DNA of 64,000 nt from positions 3,224,001 through 3,288,000 of the forward strand of contig NZ_CP024047.1 of the NCBI RefSeq assembly GCF_003430825.1. The letters are read 5' to 3'. Positions 34,371 through 42,908 of this stretch are shown here, piece by piece. This stretch comes from Natrarchaeobaculum sulfurireducens. Its GTDB lineage: Archaea > Halobacteriota > Halobacteria > Halobacteriales > Natrialbaceae. Position 1 is the first letter of the stretch, and each line of letters opens with the position of its first letter. The translations under genes were made by a program, and so were the position numbers. The notes below the pieces were generated by a model that did no database searches, was not told the DNA's origin, and worked only from the letters and a program-made list of their open reading frames with translations.

Positions 34371-35384
34371 CTACAGGCCGATGCCGAGTGTCTCGTTCGT
34401 GGTCTCGACGCTCGTTTCGGCGTCGGCTTCGCCGAGGACCGCCCGGATCGCGTCGACGTTCTCCGGGACGACGTCTGACTCCTGGTGGATGCCCTGGAAG
34501 AGATACAGATCGCGACCGACTGTCGAGATCGATTCCTCCCAGATGCAGTTCTCCCAGATGTCCGCGCGTGGACGGCCGGCGTCCATGGCGTACTCTTTGA
34601 GCTTGCCGCTGCCGTCGATTGCGAACCGCTCGGGGATCAAGAACAGGCGCGACTCGTCGGCGAACAGGCCGCGAACGTCGTCGGCGTCGACTTCCTCCTC
34701 GAGCGTGACGTTTAAGCTGTGCATGTGCATCAGCGTTGCCGGAACCTTCATTCCGAGCGTGTCGATGTCGAGGTCGTCGAAGATCGTCTCGACGTCGGGG
34801 CCGTGGTGAGAGGGGATGGTGACCGGGTTCGGGAGGATGTCGTTGATCGGGCCGCGGCCGGTCTGGCCGGGGTCGCCACCACGGCGGACGAGCGTCGCGC
34901 GGACCTTCTCGACGCCGTACGCCTCGCGAAGCGGTGCGATGACCCGCGAGAGGCCGGTGGTGTTACAGGAGACGACCCGGACGTGGTCGACACCGATTGC
35001 CTCGGCGTAGTTCGAGCGAGCGTTGAAGCTAACGTCGGCGATGTCGGCGTCCTCGCCACCCTGGTAGAGCGCGGGCGTCTCGTGGTCCTCGTAGAGCGTC
35101 TTGTTCTCGGCACCGATCCCCGACGGCGTCGCGTCGACGACGACGTCCGCGTCAGCGATCAGTTCGTCGACGAGACCGGCGATTTCGAGGCCGGCCTCGG
35201 CGAACTGGTCGGCGCGGTCTTCGATCGCTGCGTACAGCGGGAATCCCTTCTCGATAGCCATCTCGGCCTCGAAGTTCGGCCGAGTCTTGGCGACGCCGAG
35301 AACCTCCATATCGGGCTGGAGGGCAACGGCATCCGCAACGCGTTTGCCGATCGTACCGTAGCCGTTGATCGCGACCTGTATCAT
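34371..35384 (-). CDS. gapB: Type II glyceraldehyde-3-phosphate dehydrogenase
   Basis: The 337-residue protein is the archaeal type II GAPDH, NAD(P)-dependent. The Rossmann motif [14 protein letters not shown] is at residues 7-20, the catalytic Cys140 is in [10 protein letters not shown], and the downstream [14 protein letters not shown] and [15 protein letters not shown] are typical. It works in gluconeogenesis or glycolysis. The start ATG at 35384 gives the canonical [10 protein letters not shown]. Haloarchaea often also hold a bacterial-type GAPDH for the catabolic direction, so this one may favour gluconeogenesis (inference). Confidence 0.95.
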   Translation of the reverse strand: MIQVAINGYGTIGKRVADAVALQPDMEVLGVAKTRPNFEAEMAIEKGFPLYAAIEDRADQFAEAGLEIAGLVDELIADADVVVDATPSGIGAENKTLYEDHETPALYQGGEDADIADVSFNARSNYAEAIGVDHVRVVSCNTTGLSRVIAPLREAYGVEKVRATLVRRGGDPGQTGRGPINDILPNPVTIPSHHGPDVETIFDDLDIDTLGMKVPATLMHMHSLNVTLEEEVDADDVRGLFADESRLFLIPERFAIDGSGKLKEYAMDAGRPRADIWENCIWEESISTVGRDLYLFQGIHQESDVVPENVDAIRAVLGEADAETSVETTNETLGIGL

Positions 35385-35540
35385 ATACCCGGGAGTGCAA
35401 GACGGAAGCGGATAACCGTTTCGAGGCGTCTCGACGGGGATTTACTCGGTCTCAAGTAGTTCGGTGGGAAAGTGACTCGAGACACATGACAGCCTGCGGG
35501 GAAGGCAAGACATTTCGACCCGGTCGCACGACTAGCAGCT

Positions 35541-36542
35541 ATGTCCGAACTCCGCGCAGCCGCCGAAACGGCCGTCGAACAGTGTCTGGCTCTCGAGGCC
35601 GACGACTCCTGCGTGATCGTCACTGACGACGAGCGCGAGCCGATCGGCGAGGCACTGTACGCGGTCGCACGTGAGATCACCGATGACGTCGCCATCGTCC
35701 GATACCCACCAGGCGATCAACACGGCGAGGAGCCACCCGAGACGGTGGCGACCGCACTCGCCGGTGCCGACGCCTTCCTCGCACCGACGACGAAGAGCCT
35801 GAGCCACACCCGTGCTCGCTCCGACGCGACCGAGGCGGGTGCCCGCGGTGCGACCCTGCCTGGAATCACCGAGGACGTCTTCGTGGCCGGACTCGACGCC
35901 GACTACGGCCGTATTCTCGAAGAATGTGAACGCACCCTCGAGCGTGTCGCCGGCGCTGACGAGATCCGCGTGACGACCGATCGTGGGACCGACATCACGT
36001 TCGACCTCGGCGACCGCGAGTGGTTCGACGACACGGGCGACGTGAGCAAGCCCGGGTCGTTCTCGAACCTTCCCGCCGGCGAGGTGTTCATCAGCCCCGA
36101 ATCGGCCGACGGCACGTTCGTCGTCGACGGCACGATGCGCCCCCACGGTCTTCTCGAGGAGGGCCAGGAAATCGAGTTCGTCGTCGAAGACGGCCTCGTG
36201 ACCGAGATTTCGGACGACGAGATCCGACAGGACGTCGAGGCGGCCGCGGAGGAGTGCGAGGCGCAAAGCGTCTCGAAGCGGAGCGGTGAAACCGCGGAGC
36301 AAGCAGGTGACGCGGCCTACAACCTCGCCGAACTCGGCATCGGAACGAACGTCGGCGTCACCGAACTCGTCGGCTCGGTCTTACTGGACGAGAAAGCCGC
36401 TGGCACGGTCCACATCGCCATCGGCGACGACGCCGGGATCGGCGGCGACGTCGAGGCCCCGATCCACCAGGACGGCATCCTCCGGGAGCCAACGGTGTAC
36501 GTCGACGGCGACAAACTCGAGTTGCCGACGGCTGGCCACTGA
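35541..36542 (+). CDS. M29-family metal aminopeptidase
   Basis: The 333-residue protein fits the M29 aminopeptidase family (AmpS/PepS). All five metal-binding residues are visible: Glu181 (LPAGEVFISP), Glu264 (NLAELGIGTN), His291 (GTVHIAIGDD), and His309 and Asp311 (IHQDGIL). It releases N-terminal residues from peptides in the cytoplasm. It is a little shorter than the usual 370-410 residues, with most of the difference in the N-terminal half. The start at 35541 is well placed 57 bases after a region without coding signal. Confidence 0.85.
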   Translation: MSELRAAAETAVEQCLALEADDSCVIVTDDEREPIGEALYAVAREITDDVAIVRYPPGDQHGEEPPETVATALAGADAFLAPTTKSLSHTRARSDATEAGARGATLPGITEDVFVAGLDADYGRILEECERTLERVAGADEIRVTTDRGTDITFDLGDREWFDDTGDVSKPGSFSNLPAGEVFISPESADGTFVVDGTMRPHGLLEEGQEIEFVVEDGLVTEISDDEIRQDVEAAAEECEAQSVSKRSGETAEQAGDAAYNLAELGIGTNVGVTELVGSVLLDEKAAGTVHIAIGDDAGIGGDVEAPIHQDGILREPTVYVDGDKLELPTAGH

Positions 36543-36660
36543 GGGCGTCGCACGCGCTCGTCCCTGCATCCTGGAACGCACTCGAGAGCCCGTCGTGTGA
36601 GCCCGACACGTTCGATCGGCGGTTCAATCGCCTTTTCAGTACGTAGCGTATAGGGAGGGT

Positions 36661-37329
36661 ATGAACGATACGCAGGACACCCCTGATCGGGTGCCGACGC
36701 CGTGTCCCTCGTGTTCACCCGACCTCGAGACGGTCCACGAGATTCTCACGGTCACGGAAGGCGGTGGCACGTTCACCGTCCGCTGTAGCGAGTGTGGCCA
36801 CGTCCACAAGGTCACACCGGATCATACACACGAAGTCACCCTCGACGTCGTCGTCTCCCAGGAGGGCGAATCCTTCACGGCGAACGTCACGACGGACGAG
36901 GACGCGACCATCGAAGTCGGCGACGAGTTCATCTTAGAGACCGACGAGGTGCTCTCGACCGTCCGCGTCACGAGCGTCGAACTGGACCAGCACCGACGGG
37001 TCGAGGTCGCCGACGCCGAGGAGATCGAGACCGTCTGGAGCCGCGAAGTCGACAACGTCGCGGTCAACGTCACCGTCCATCCGAAAGACGGCCGCCGGGA
37101 GGACAGCCGCTCGATTACGGTCTACGTCCCCGGCGACTACGAGTTCGAGGTCGGCTCGATCGAGGAGTTCGGTGACGACGAGTTCGAGATCGACGCCTTC
37201 GTCGTCCGGAGCGACGCCACCGGCTACGACCGCGACCGCTACGAAGTCGAAGGCGACACCGTCCCCGCAAAGGACACCAAACGCGTCTACGCCTACGACC
37301 AGGCCTCGACCGCCTGGTCCGCCTGGTAG
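36661..37329 (+). CDS. HVO_0476-family zinc-finger protein
   Basis: The 222-residue protein starts with a zinc ribbon formed by Cys15-x-x-Cys18 (PCPSC) and Cys42-x-x-Cys45 (RCSECG). A repeated beta-strand domain follows (EVTLDVVVSQEGESF, EVGDEFILETDEVL, RSITVYVPGDYEFEVGSIEE). It matches the haloarchaeal HVO_0476 family, function unknown; RNA or protein binding is plausible. A T-run (TTTTTT) at 37362-37367 just after the stop is a likely terminator. Confidence 0.85.
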   Translation: MNDTQDTPDRVPTPCPSCSPDLETVHEILTVTEGGGTFTVRCSECGHVHKVTPDHTHEVTLDVVVSQEGESFTANVTTDEDATIEVGDEFILETDEVLSTVRVTSVELDQHRRVEVADAEEIETVWSREVDNVAVNVTVHPKDGRREDSRSITVYVPGDYEFEVGSIEEFGDDEFEIDAFVVRSDATGYDRDRYEVEGDTVPAKDTKRVYAYDQASTAWSAW

Positions 37330-37731
37330 TCGGTTCGAACGCTGGCACTGACTCTGAACGCTTTTTTGCGTCTACCACCACGAAAGCCCCTGCCGTCATC
37401 CGGTCGATGGACTTGCTGTGCGCTTCACTCACTGCGTTCGCTCCAGTGCTTGCTGCGTCCGTCTTCCCGGATGCCGGCAGCCCCTTTCATTCCCACCCTG
37501 CGGTGGCCAGACCGGACAGCCGACACGGGCGGGAATGAAAGGGGCTGACACGCTCGAGCCGTCCCCGACGACGCAAGGACCGCAGCCGGTAGGCGAGGAC
37601 CGCAGCGAGTCGCGGGAGGTCGAGCGTGTCAGGGGCTTTCGTGGTGTTCTCAGTAGCAGGGTGTGCAGATGGGATGATTCGAATCCGGCTAGCGCCCTAC
37701 ACCTATTGCTCGCGAGCGCGTACGCTCGAGC
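37330..37731. other. Intergenic region, 402 bases, dominated by an inverted-repeat element
   Basis: This gap holds a T-run (37362-37367) ending the upstream gene and then the 271-bp nested inverted-repeat element at 37376-37646, described separately. The remaining part (37647-37731) contains GATTCGAATCC and leads to the pcm ATG at 37732. I saw no convincing short gene in any frame. Confidence 0.5.
37376..37646. repeat. 271-bp element with nested inverted repeats
   Basis: The outer pair is a perfect 17-base inverted repeat (CACCACGAAAGCCCCTG at 37376-37392; CAGGGGCTTTCGTGGTG at 37630-37646). The inner pair is another perfect 17-base repeat (CAGCCCCTTTCATTCCC at 37478-37494; GGGAATGAAAGGGGCTG at 37531-37547). 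A third perfect 13-base pair (CTGACACGCTCGA at 37545-37557; TCGAGCGTGTCAG at 37620-37632) overlaps both. It could be a MITE or a structured RNA; no frame covers it. Confidence 0.7.
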
Positions 37732-38385
37732 ATGGTCGATCGGTTCGAGTCCGACGACGCAGCCGACTACGAGGCCGCCCGTGAGCGGATGGTCAAGGCC
37801 GTTTCGCGTCACGTCGACAGCGAACGGGTACTCGAGGCGCTCGAGGCGGTCCCACGACACGAATTCGTTCCGGAGATCCGCCGGGACGGTGCCTACGCGG
37901 ATCGACCGTTGCCGATCGGGGACGGCCAGACCATCAGCGCCCCGCACATGGTCGCAATCATGGCCGACGAACTCGCCCTCGAGCCCGGCGAAAACGTCCT
38001 CGAGATCGGGACCGGCTGTGGCTACCACGCCGCCGTCACGGCCGAACTCGTCGGCGCGGACCACGTCTACAGCGTCGAGTACAGCGAGGAGCTGGCCGAA
38101 CGCGCCCGTGAGACGCTCGCAGAACTCGGCTACGGCGACGTCTCCATCCGCGTCGGTGACGGTCGCGAAGGGTGGGTCGATCACGCGCCGTACGACGCCG
38201 TCTACGTTACCTGCGCGGCGACGGGCTTTCCCGAGCCGGTCGTCGACCAGACCCGACCGGGCGGTCGATTACTGGCCCCCATCGGAACCGCATTCCAGAC
38301 GCTGGTAAAGGCCACCAAATGCGAAGACGGGAGCCTCGAGCGAAGCGAGCATGGTGGCGTCCAATTCGTCCGAATGCGTGGCTGA
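37732..38385 (+). CDS. pcm: Protein-L-isoaspartate O-methyltransferase
   Basis: The 217-residue enzyme repairs isoaspartate in damaged proteins using S-adenosylmethionine. The substrate loop PRHEFVPEIRRDGAYADRPL, IGDGQTISAPHMVA and the SAM-binding motif NVLEIGTGCGYHAAV are all present, as is the Asp in VYSVEYSEELAERA. It has the expected size. A second, divergent copy follows 91 bases after its stop. The ATG at 37732 comes 85 bases after the nested inverted-repeat element. Confidence 0.95.
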   Translation: MVDRFESDDAADYEAARERMVKAVSRHVDSERVLEALEAVPRHEFVPEIRRDGAYADRPLPIGDGQTISAPHMVAIMADELALEPGENVLEIGTGCGYHAAVTAELVGADHVYSVEYSEELAERARETLAELGYGDVSIRVGDGREGWVDHAPYDAVYVTCAATGFPEPVVDQTRPGGRLLAPIGTAFQTLVKATKCEDGSLERSEHGGVQFVRMRG

Positions 38386-38476
38386 AAGCGCTCGTCGAGC
38401 GGCCGACGGCACCCACCGACGGGTCGACGATTCGGGCAAGCGCGGGGTTCTTACCGTCCGGCGGGATAGCTCGAGT

Positions 38477-39232
38477 ATGGATCCTGCGGTACTGCGAGAG
38501 GACATGGTCGACGGCCTCGAGACACCACCGAAGGAGGTGCTCGACGACGAGGCCGTCTCCGTCGCCATGCGCGACGTCCCTCGCCACGCATTCGTCCCCG
38601 ATCCGAAGACGGCCTACGCCGACCGCGAACACGAGGTGCGTGGAACACGTGTTCTCGCACCCAGTACAGTCGCCAGACTCCTCGAAGCGCTCTCGCTCGA
38701 GGCGGGCGACAAGGTTCTGATCGTCGGCGTCGGCGTCGGCTACACGGCCGCCGTCGTCGCTGAACTCGTCGGAGACACGAACGTCCACGCGATCGATATC
38801 GCCCGCCCGCTCGTCTTCGAAGCTCGCGAGAATCTCGACAGCGCTGGCTACGAGGGCGTGCTCGTCGACCGCCGCGACGGTGCCGACGGCCTCCCCGAGT
38901 ACGCCCCGTTCGACCGCATCCTGGTCGAAGCCGGCGTCGTCGAGCCACCCCGGCCGTTGCTCGAGCAGTTGGCGGACGACGGGCGCATCGTCTATCCTCG
39001 GGGGGCGCAAGTACAGCGTCTCGAGGCGCTGTCGAAAGACGGTAACCGGGAGCACTTCGGCGTAGTTTCGTTCGATCCGTTGCTCCTCGAGGGTGAACAG
39101 CCGGGGACCGTCGAACGAAACCGGATGGCCCGCGAGGATCGTGAACACGCCGAGCGGCGCGCTCACTCACGTCGTGGCTGGGAACAAAACTGGATCGAGT
39201 GGGACGACTCGATCGGTCACCGCTCCGACTGA
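38477..39232 (+). CDS. PCMT-like methyltransferase paralogue, divergent
   Basis: The 251-residue protein is a paralogue of pcm. VPRHAFVPDPKTAYADREHE keeps the substrate-loop pattern and VLIVGVGVGYTAAVVAELVG keeps the SAM fold, but the usual E-x-G-x-G-x-G first motif is altered to V-x-V-x-V-G. IGDGQT is replaced by GTRVLAP. The substrate and activity may therefore differ. A C-terminal extension (about 40 residues, charged, ending NWIEWDDSIGHRSD) is unlike pcm. The start at 38477 fits the family. It is probably co-transcribed with pcm, given the 91-base gap. Confidence 0.8.
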   Translation: MDPAVLREDMVDGLETPPKEVLDDEAVSVAMRDVPRHAFVPDPKTAYADREHEVRGTRVLAPSTVARLLEALSLEAGDKVLIVGVGVGYTAAVVAELVGDTNVHAIDIARPLVFEARENLDSAGYEGVLVDRRDGADGLPEYAPFDRILVEAGVVEPPRPLLEQLADDGRIVYPRGAQVQRLEALSKDGNREHFGVVSFDPLLLEGEQPGTVERNRMAREDREHAERRAHSRRGWEQNWIEWDDSIGHRSD

Positions 39233-39415
39233 GCCGCGTGTGGGATGCGACACGTCGTCGGTCGACTCGATGTCTCTCGTGAACAAGCGGTATCCGAAAG
39301 TGGGGGTGGGGGATTGGGGGGTGGCGACAGTCTATCGCGAATCGCCATTGCATCCTATGGGGGGAAGAGGATTAAACGTAGTTTCTAACTGTTTAGTATA
39401 GTCAGCTAGAGTGTA

Positions 39416-41509
39416 CTAATCATCTAGAGGGGAGTCGAAGACAAGCGAGACGAGCTTTCGTTCGGCCGCCCGAAGGTGATAGTGATACGTCGGGGCCGAG
39501 ACGTCGAGTGCATCGGCCAGCTCCTCGCCTGTGCTCGCACGCGGCCACTCGAAGAACCCGCTGTAGTGAGCCGCCTGTAACGCTTCGAGCTGCCTGTCGG
39601 TGAGTCGTTCTTCGAGATAGGTGTCGAGCTGACGAGCCGATCGCGTCCGCGACGTCTCCCGTTTGGCAACCAATTCCGTCGCAGGATACTCCTCGCAAAC
39701 CGCCTCGACGAGCGATCGCGTCTCGGTCGGTTGTGGCACCTCGAGGACGAGCGTCGCGCTCCCGGCGTTCGCCCGTGCGGTCCGCAGTCGAACGTCGTAC
39801 GACCGTAACACATCGACGATGGGCATCGACGCCAGCGTCAGCTCGAACAGCCGTTCGTCTTCACCCTCAGAGACGAGTGACGCCGACTCTACGGCCGCAC
39901 GGTCGTCGATGAGTGTGGGCAGATCGACCGCCGACGGGGCACTAACGAACGCGACCGTCGTGCCGTCTCGGTCGATCAACCCCTCGACGGTCACGCCGCC
40001 GTCGACGTGCTCGCCGAGGCGGTTGAGCAACAGTCGATCGTCACGACACTCGAGTTCGATCTCGAGGCGGCTGTCGGTGAGCATCGCGCGCGTCCGCTCG
40101 ACCGACCGGATCGCGTGGCCGATCGTCTCGCCGAGTTCCGCGAACACCTCGTACTCGCCGTCGCCGAGCGAGTCGACACCGCCGAGATGTACGAGCAAGA
40201 CCCCATACTGCTGTTTACCGGTGGTGAGTGGGACCGCGACTACCGTCTGAAAGCCGTAGGTCAAGGCGTCCGTCCGTCGTCGATCCCAGCCGTCGGCCTC
40301 GAGGACGTTCCGGACGACCTCGACGTCTTTACGCGCGAGCGTTTGCTCGATCAGCGCTCCTTCGGGTGCTCGGTCGTCGTCGCCGATCCGGTCGAGATAG
40401 CAGGGATCGACGCCAGCCCAGGCCCGTGGTTCAGAGAGCCCGTCGTCGCTCGAAGCGATCCAAGCGAACCGGTAGCGGTCGGTGTCGGCCAGCCGGTCAC
40501 AGACCGTCGACTCGATCTCAGAACGGCATGACGCCTGTGCGATTCCGTGATTGATCTGCCGAACGATTTCGTTGATGTGATTGAGTCGCGTGAGTTCCTC
40601 GTTTTTTCGGGTGAGCGTCCGATCGTGTTCGCGAAGGAGGTGTTCGCGTTCGGCCCGATCCAGCGCCGCCTCCGTGTTGGCCGCAAGCACATAGAACAGC
40701 TCCGCTATCGGCTCGTCGAACCCATCGCGTGCCGTCGTACCCGCGACGACGACTCCGTGAGCACCTAGTGGAACGAGCAGTTCACTTCGGCTCACCGGCC
40801 CCGTGATCGCGTCGCCACCGTCGACCGTGAGGCTCTCGCCCGTCGAAAACACGTCCCAGATTCGTCCCTCCCCGCGTTCGAACGACGAAGCCGAATCGAC
40901 GGGCTCCCGAGCCGATGAGGCAGTACGTTCCAGCGAGCCAGCCCCAGGATCGAACGCGTACGCCACGGCAACTGGCGTCTCGAGAATGTCACTCGCGGTC
41001 TCGACCGCCTGCCGATAGATTTCGGCTTTCGTCTCGGCGCGCATCAACGTCCTGGTCGCCTCGTGAAGCGTCGTCACCGTCTTCTCGTATCGACGCTCGC
41101 TCTCCCGGAGCGCGGATTTCGTCCGGTACTGAGATACTGCGTTCGTAATCTGGTTCGCCAGCAACGCGTACTGTTCGCTCCCGGTGGTTTTCTGGCTGTA
41201 CTGGGTCACACCTGCTGCAATCGCTTCGCTCGCGAGTTCTTCCGACCCTTGGCCCGTAAAGAGGATAAACGGCAACTCCGGATTGTGCTCACGGACTCGC
41301 TCGAGTAACTCGAGTCCGGACAGCTCGGGCATCTCGTAGTCACTGACGATACAGTCGATTGGCCGCTTCTCGATGCGCTCGAGTGCCTCGAGGCCGCTCG
41401 TCGCCGACTCGACGACGAGCACGTCGCGTTCGCGCTCGAGCATCTCGGCGACCAGTTCTGCAGAGCTGGGTTCATTGTCGACGACGAGGACGGTGATCGG
41501 TTGTGACAT
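39416..41509 (-). CDS. Bat-like regulator: receiver, GAF domains, HTH-10
   Basis: The 697-residue protein is related to the bacterio-opsin activator family. Order of domains: a receiver domain (residues 1-125) with Asp57 (VSDYEMPELSG) and Lys107, then a helical linker, two GAF-like domains (about 150-290 and 320-470) and a C-terminal HTH-10-type DNA-binding domain: LTDRQLEALQAAHYSGFFEW, then TGEELADALDVSAPTYHYHLRAAERKL. Its target genes are not identifiable. The upstream gap before 39416 is AT-rich with no gene. It could be controlled by a hybrid kinase elsewhere. Confidence 0.88.
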   Translation of the reverse strand: MSQPITVLVVDNEPSSAELVAEMLERERDVLVVESATSGLEALERIEKRPIDCIVSDYEMPELSGLELLERVREHNPELPFILFTGQGSEELASEAIAAGVTQYSQKTTGSEQYALLANQITNAVSQYRTKSALRESERRYEKTVTTLHEATRTLMRAETKAEIYRQAVETASDILETPVAVAYAFDPGAGSLERTASSAREPVDSASSFERGEGRIWDVFSTGESLTVDGGDAITGPVSRSELLVPLGAHGVVVAGTTARDGFDEPIAELFYVLAANTEAALDRAEREHLLREHDRTLTRKNEELTRLNHINEIVRQINHGIAQASCRSEIESTVCDRLADTDRYRFAWIASSDDGLSEPRAWAGVDPCYLDRIGDDDRAPEGALIEQTLARKDVEVVRNVLEADGWDRRRTDALTYGFQTVVAVPLTTGKQQYGVLLVHLGGVDSLGDGEYEVFAELGETIGHAIRSVERTRAMLTDSRLEIELECRDDRLLLNRLGEHVDGGVTVEGLIDRDGTTVAFVSAPSAVDLPTLIDDRAAVESASLVSEGEDERLFELTLASMPIVDVLRSYDVRLRTARANAGSATLVLEVPQPTETRSLVEAVCEEYPATELVAKRETSRTRSARQLDTYLEERLTDRQLEALQAAHYSGFFEWPRASTGEELADALDVSAPTYHYHLRAAERKLVSLVFDSPLDD

Positions 41510-41630
41510 GATCGATCGGAAATCACAGGACGACTAAACGTCGTGTTCCGATGAATGTTCGACAGTACACTAAATGATTAGCGTTCACCGGCCGATAGCC
41601 TGGCAAAGCGTAAGCGGTCGGTGCGCGGAA

Positions 41631-42047
41631 TCATCGAGGGATTGTACCGGTGAATTCGTACGCCCGTGCCCAGTTTATCGAAGGATGGTCGATCTGAGCC
41701 TCAAACCGAAGTTCCATCTTCTGTTCGGTCGCGTCGGCAGCATCGATCCAATAGAACGTCTCATTAGCCGGATAGTATACGAAGAACGCGTCGACCTCAC
41801 CGTCGTACGTCTGTTCGTGATACCGTCCGTTCTTCGTCGTCTGGGAGTGCGTATTGAATCGTATCGTCTCCGGCTTGTTCGTCCAGGCAGTCTTACACTG
41901 AATCCGGTATAGGTCGCCTTCGTCGTCGACGACGAGATCGTACTTGTCGTTATCACCAAACGGGACTGAGATGCTGTAGCCGGCGACAATAAGGGTCGTG
42001 ATCGCTCTCGCTTCCGTTTCGTCTCCGATCGCTTTCGAATTTCGCAC
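41631..42047 (-). CDS. PD-(D/E)XK nuclease, group-I-intron-associated type
   Basis: The 138-residue protein fits the small PD-(D/E)XK nuclease family named for its link with group I introns (PDDEXK_5-type, from memory). Active-site residues, numbered from the GTG start, are Glu12 (GDETEAR), Asp37 (KYDLVVDDEG) and Gln50-x-Lys52 (IQCKT). The start is a GTG at 42047. An earlier TTG at 42071 is in frame, but TTTTAAT on the minus strand (42071-42077) is a TATA box 27 bases before 42047, so a leaderless GTG start is favoured. It is next to duplicated tRNA-Asp genes. Confidence 0.75.
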   Translation of the reverse strand: MRNSKAIGDETEARAITTLIVAGYSISVPFGDNDKYDLVVDDEGDLYRIQCKTAWTNKPETIRFNTHSQTTKNGRYHEQTYDGEVDAFFVYYPANETFYWIDAADATEQKMELRFEAQIDHPSINWARAYEFTGTIPR

Positions 42048-42441
42048 GACTGTAGGTGCTGCCTCTTCCAATTAAAACGGTCGCCCGTACCAGACGACGC
42101 ATCCAGAAATTGGATCTCCCTGTCCGAGAAAGGCAACTGATCGACCGTATACGAAACGGATCTGGGGCACTCGAGATGGATTCGGAGCCAGTCCAACGAG
42201 CCGACGGTAGCGATGGAATGTTTGAGAAGTAAGACTCGAAAAATCTGGTAGACACTATCCTATGATCAAGCCGAATTTTTAGAAAGGTGCTCGAGGCGGG
42301 AGTTGAACCGGAGCCAGACGTGCTTGTTCACTTCGTTCGCTGTGCGCGACTGTCAAGGCTCAAATCCCTCGTACCGTTTTTCGATCTCAGAATATTCGCG
42401 GCGAGCACGCTGGCCGCTCGTGGGAATTGAGTATCGGAAAA
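42048..42441. other. Region between nuclease gene and first tRNA-Asp, 394 bases
   Basis: It holds the nuclease promoter (42071-42077), a short open minus-strand stretch at about 42080-42240 (WLRIHLECPRSVSYTVDQLP, then FSDREIQFLDASSG) that reads like a decayed protein with no recognised match, a degenerate tRNA 3' fragment (42289-42309), and a 75-base stretch related to the one before the second tRNA-Asp. It looks like remains of an integrated element. Confidence 0.45.
42289..42309 (-). repeat. Degenerate tRNA-Asp 3' fragment
   Basis: 21 bases match the 3' end of the adjacent tRNA-Asp genes (T-arm and acceptor part, 19 of 21 identical) on the minus strand. The rest of a tRNA is absent. It may be an old attachment-site scar. 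Confidence 0.55.
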
Positions 42442-42528
42442 CGCCCGAGGCGGGATTTGAACCCGCGTCACAACCGTGACAGGGTTGTATGATGGGCCAC
42501 TACACCACCCGGGCTTGCAACTCTTCGT
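42414..42528. repeat. 115-bp direct duplication, copy 1 (contains tRNA-Asp)
   Basis: Bases 42414-42528 are identical to 42794-42908 (offset 380). The block includes the tRNA-Asp gene, 28 bases downstream of it and 14 upstream. Copy 2 is annotated at 42794-42908. Confidence 0.9.
42442..42514 (-). tRNA. tRNA-Asp (anticodon GUC)
   Basis: A 73-base cloverleaf on the minus strand starts GCCCGGGTGGTGTAGTGGCC. The acceptor stem GCCCGGG pairs with CTCGGGC (one G·U). The anticodon stem CAACC/GGTTG encloses the loop CTGTCAC, so the anticodon is GTC (Asp). The T-arm is CGCGGGTTCAAATCCCGC. The 3' CCA is not encoded. A TATA-like TTAATAC at 42541-42547 (minus strand) is 27-33 bases upstream. An identical copy is at 42822-42894. 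Confidence 0.93.
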
Positions 42529-42821
42529 TTTCAGGAGAGAGTATTAAGGGTTTTGTTCCGGTGTCGGCTATGTTATCGGTTCCGGACACAGTATATCTCA
42601 CTAACAATTTTCGGACGCAGGAGACGATCGCGTTGGAAGGGGCACGAGAGACAAGACAGCGCAGCGTGTCGGTCGTTCACGAAGTTAAATTACGAGAAGG
42701 TGCCCGAGGCGGGATTTGAACCACGATCGTGCCGCTCACTGCGTTCGCTCCACCCATTTTTCGATCTCGGAATACTCGTGGCCAGCATGCTGACCGCTCG
42801 TGGGAATTGAGTATCGGAAAA
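42515..42821. other. Spacer between the two tRNA-Asp genes, 307 bases
   Basis: It holds the tRNA promoter of copy 1 (GTATTAAG at 42541-42548), a second tRNA 3' fragment (42702-42722), and stretches shared with the left spacer (TTTTTCGATCTC and GGAATTGAGTATCGG). I see no gene; two short plus-strand frames across it are shadows. Confidence 0.5.
42702..42722 (-). repeat. tRNA-Asp 3' fragment, exact
   Basis: 21 bases (GCCCGAGGCGGGATTTGAAC plus one more C) are identical to 42443-42463, the 3' part of tRNA-Asp. The upstream half of a tRNA is missing; ACGATCGTGCC follows instead. This pattern is usual where an element has integrated at a tRNA gene and left an attachment site. Confidence 0.7.
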
Positions 42822-42908
42822 CGCCCGAGGCGGGATTTGAACCCGCGTCACAACCGTGACAGGGTTGTATGATGGGCCACTACACCACCCGGGCTTGCAA
42901 CTCTTCGT
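42794..42908. repeat. 115-bp direct duplication, copy 2 (contains tRNA-Asp)
   Basis: This block is identical to 42414-42528. The flanks resemble copy 1 but carry scattered substitutions, so the duplication is older than the identical part implies, or gene conversion has kept the tRNA core uniform. Confidence 0.9.
42822..42894 (-). tRNA. tRNA-Asp (anticodon GUC), second copy
   Basis: This gene is identical base for base to the tRNA-Asp at 42442-42514: same acceptor stem, anticodon loop CTGTCAC and T-arm. A TATA-like GTATTAAG lies at 42921-42928, 27-34 bases upstream, as in copy 1. Both can therefore be expressed separately. Confidence 0.93.

Noticed and set aside
37670-37700. GATTCGAATCC resembling a tRNA T-loop before pcm
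   Set aside because: No acceptor or anticodon arm can be formed around it, and TTCGAA is a common palindrome. It is not called as a tRNA fragment.
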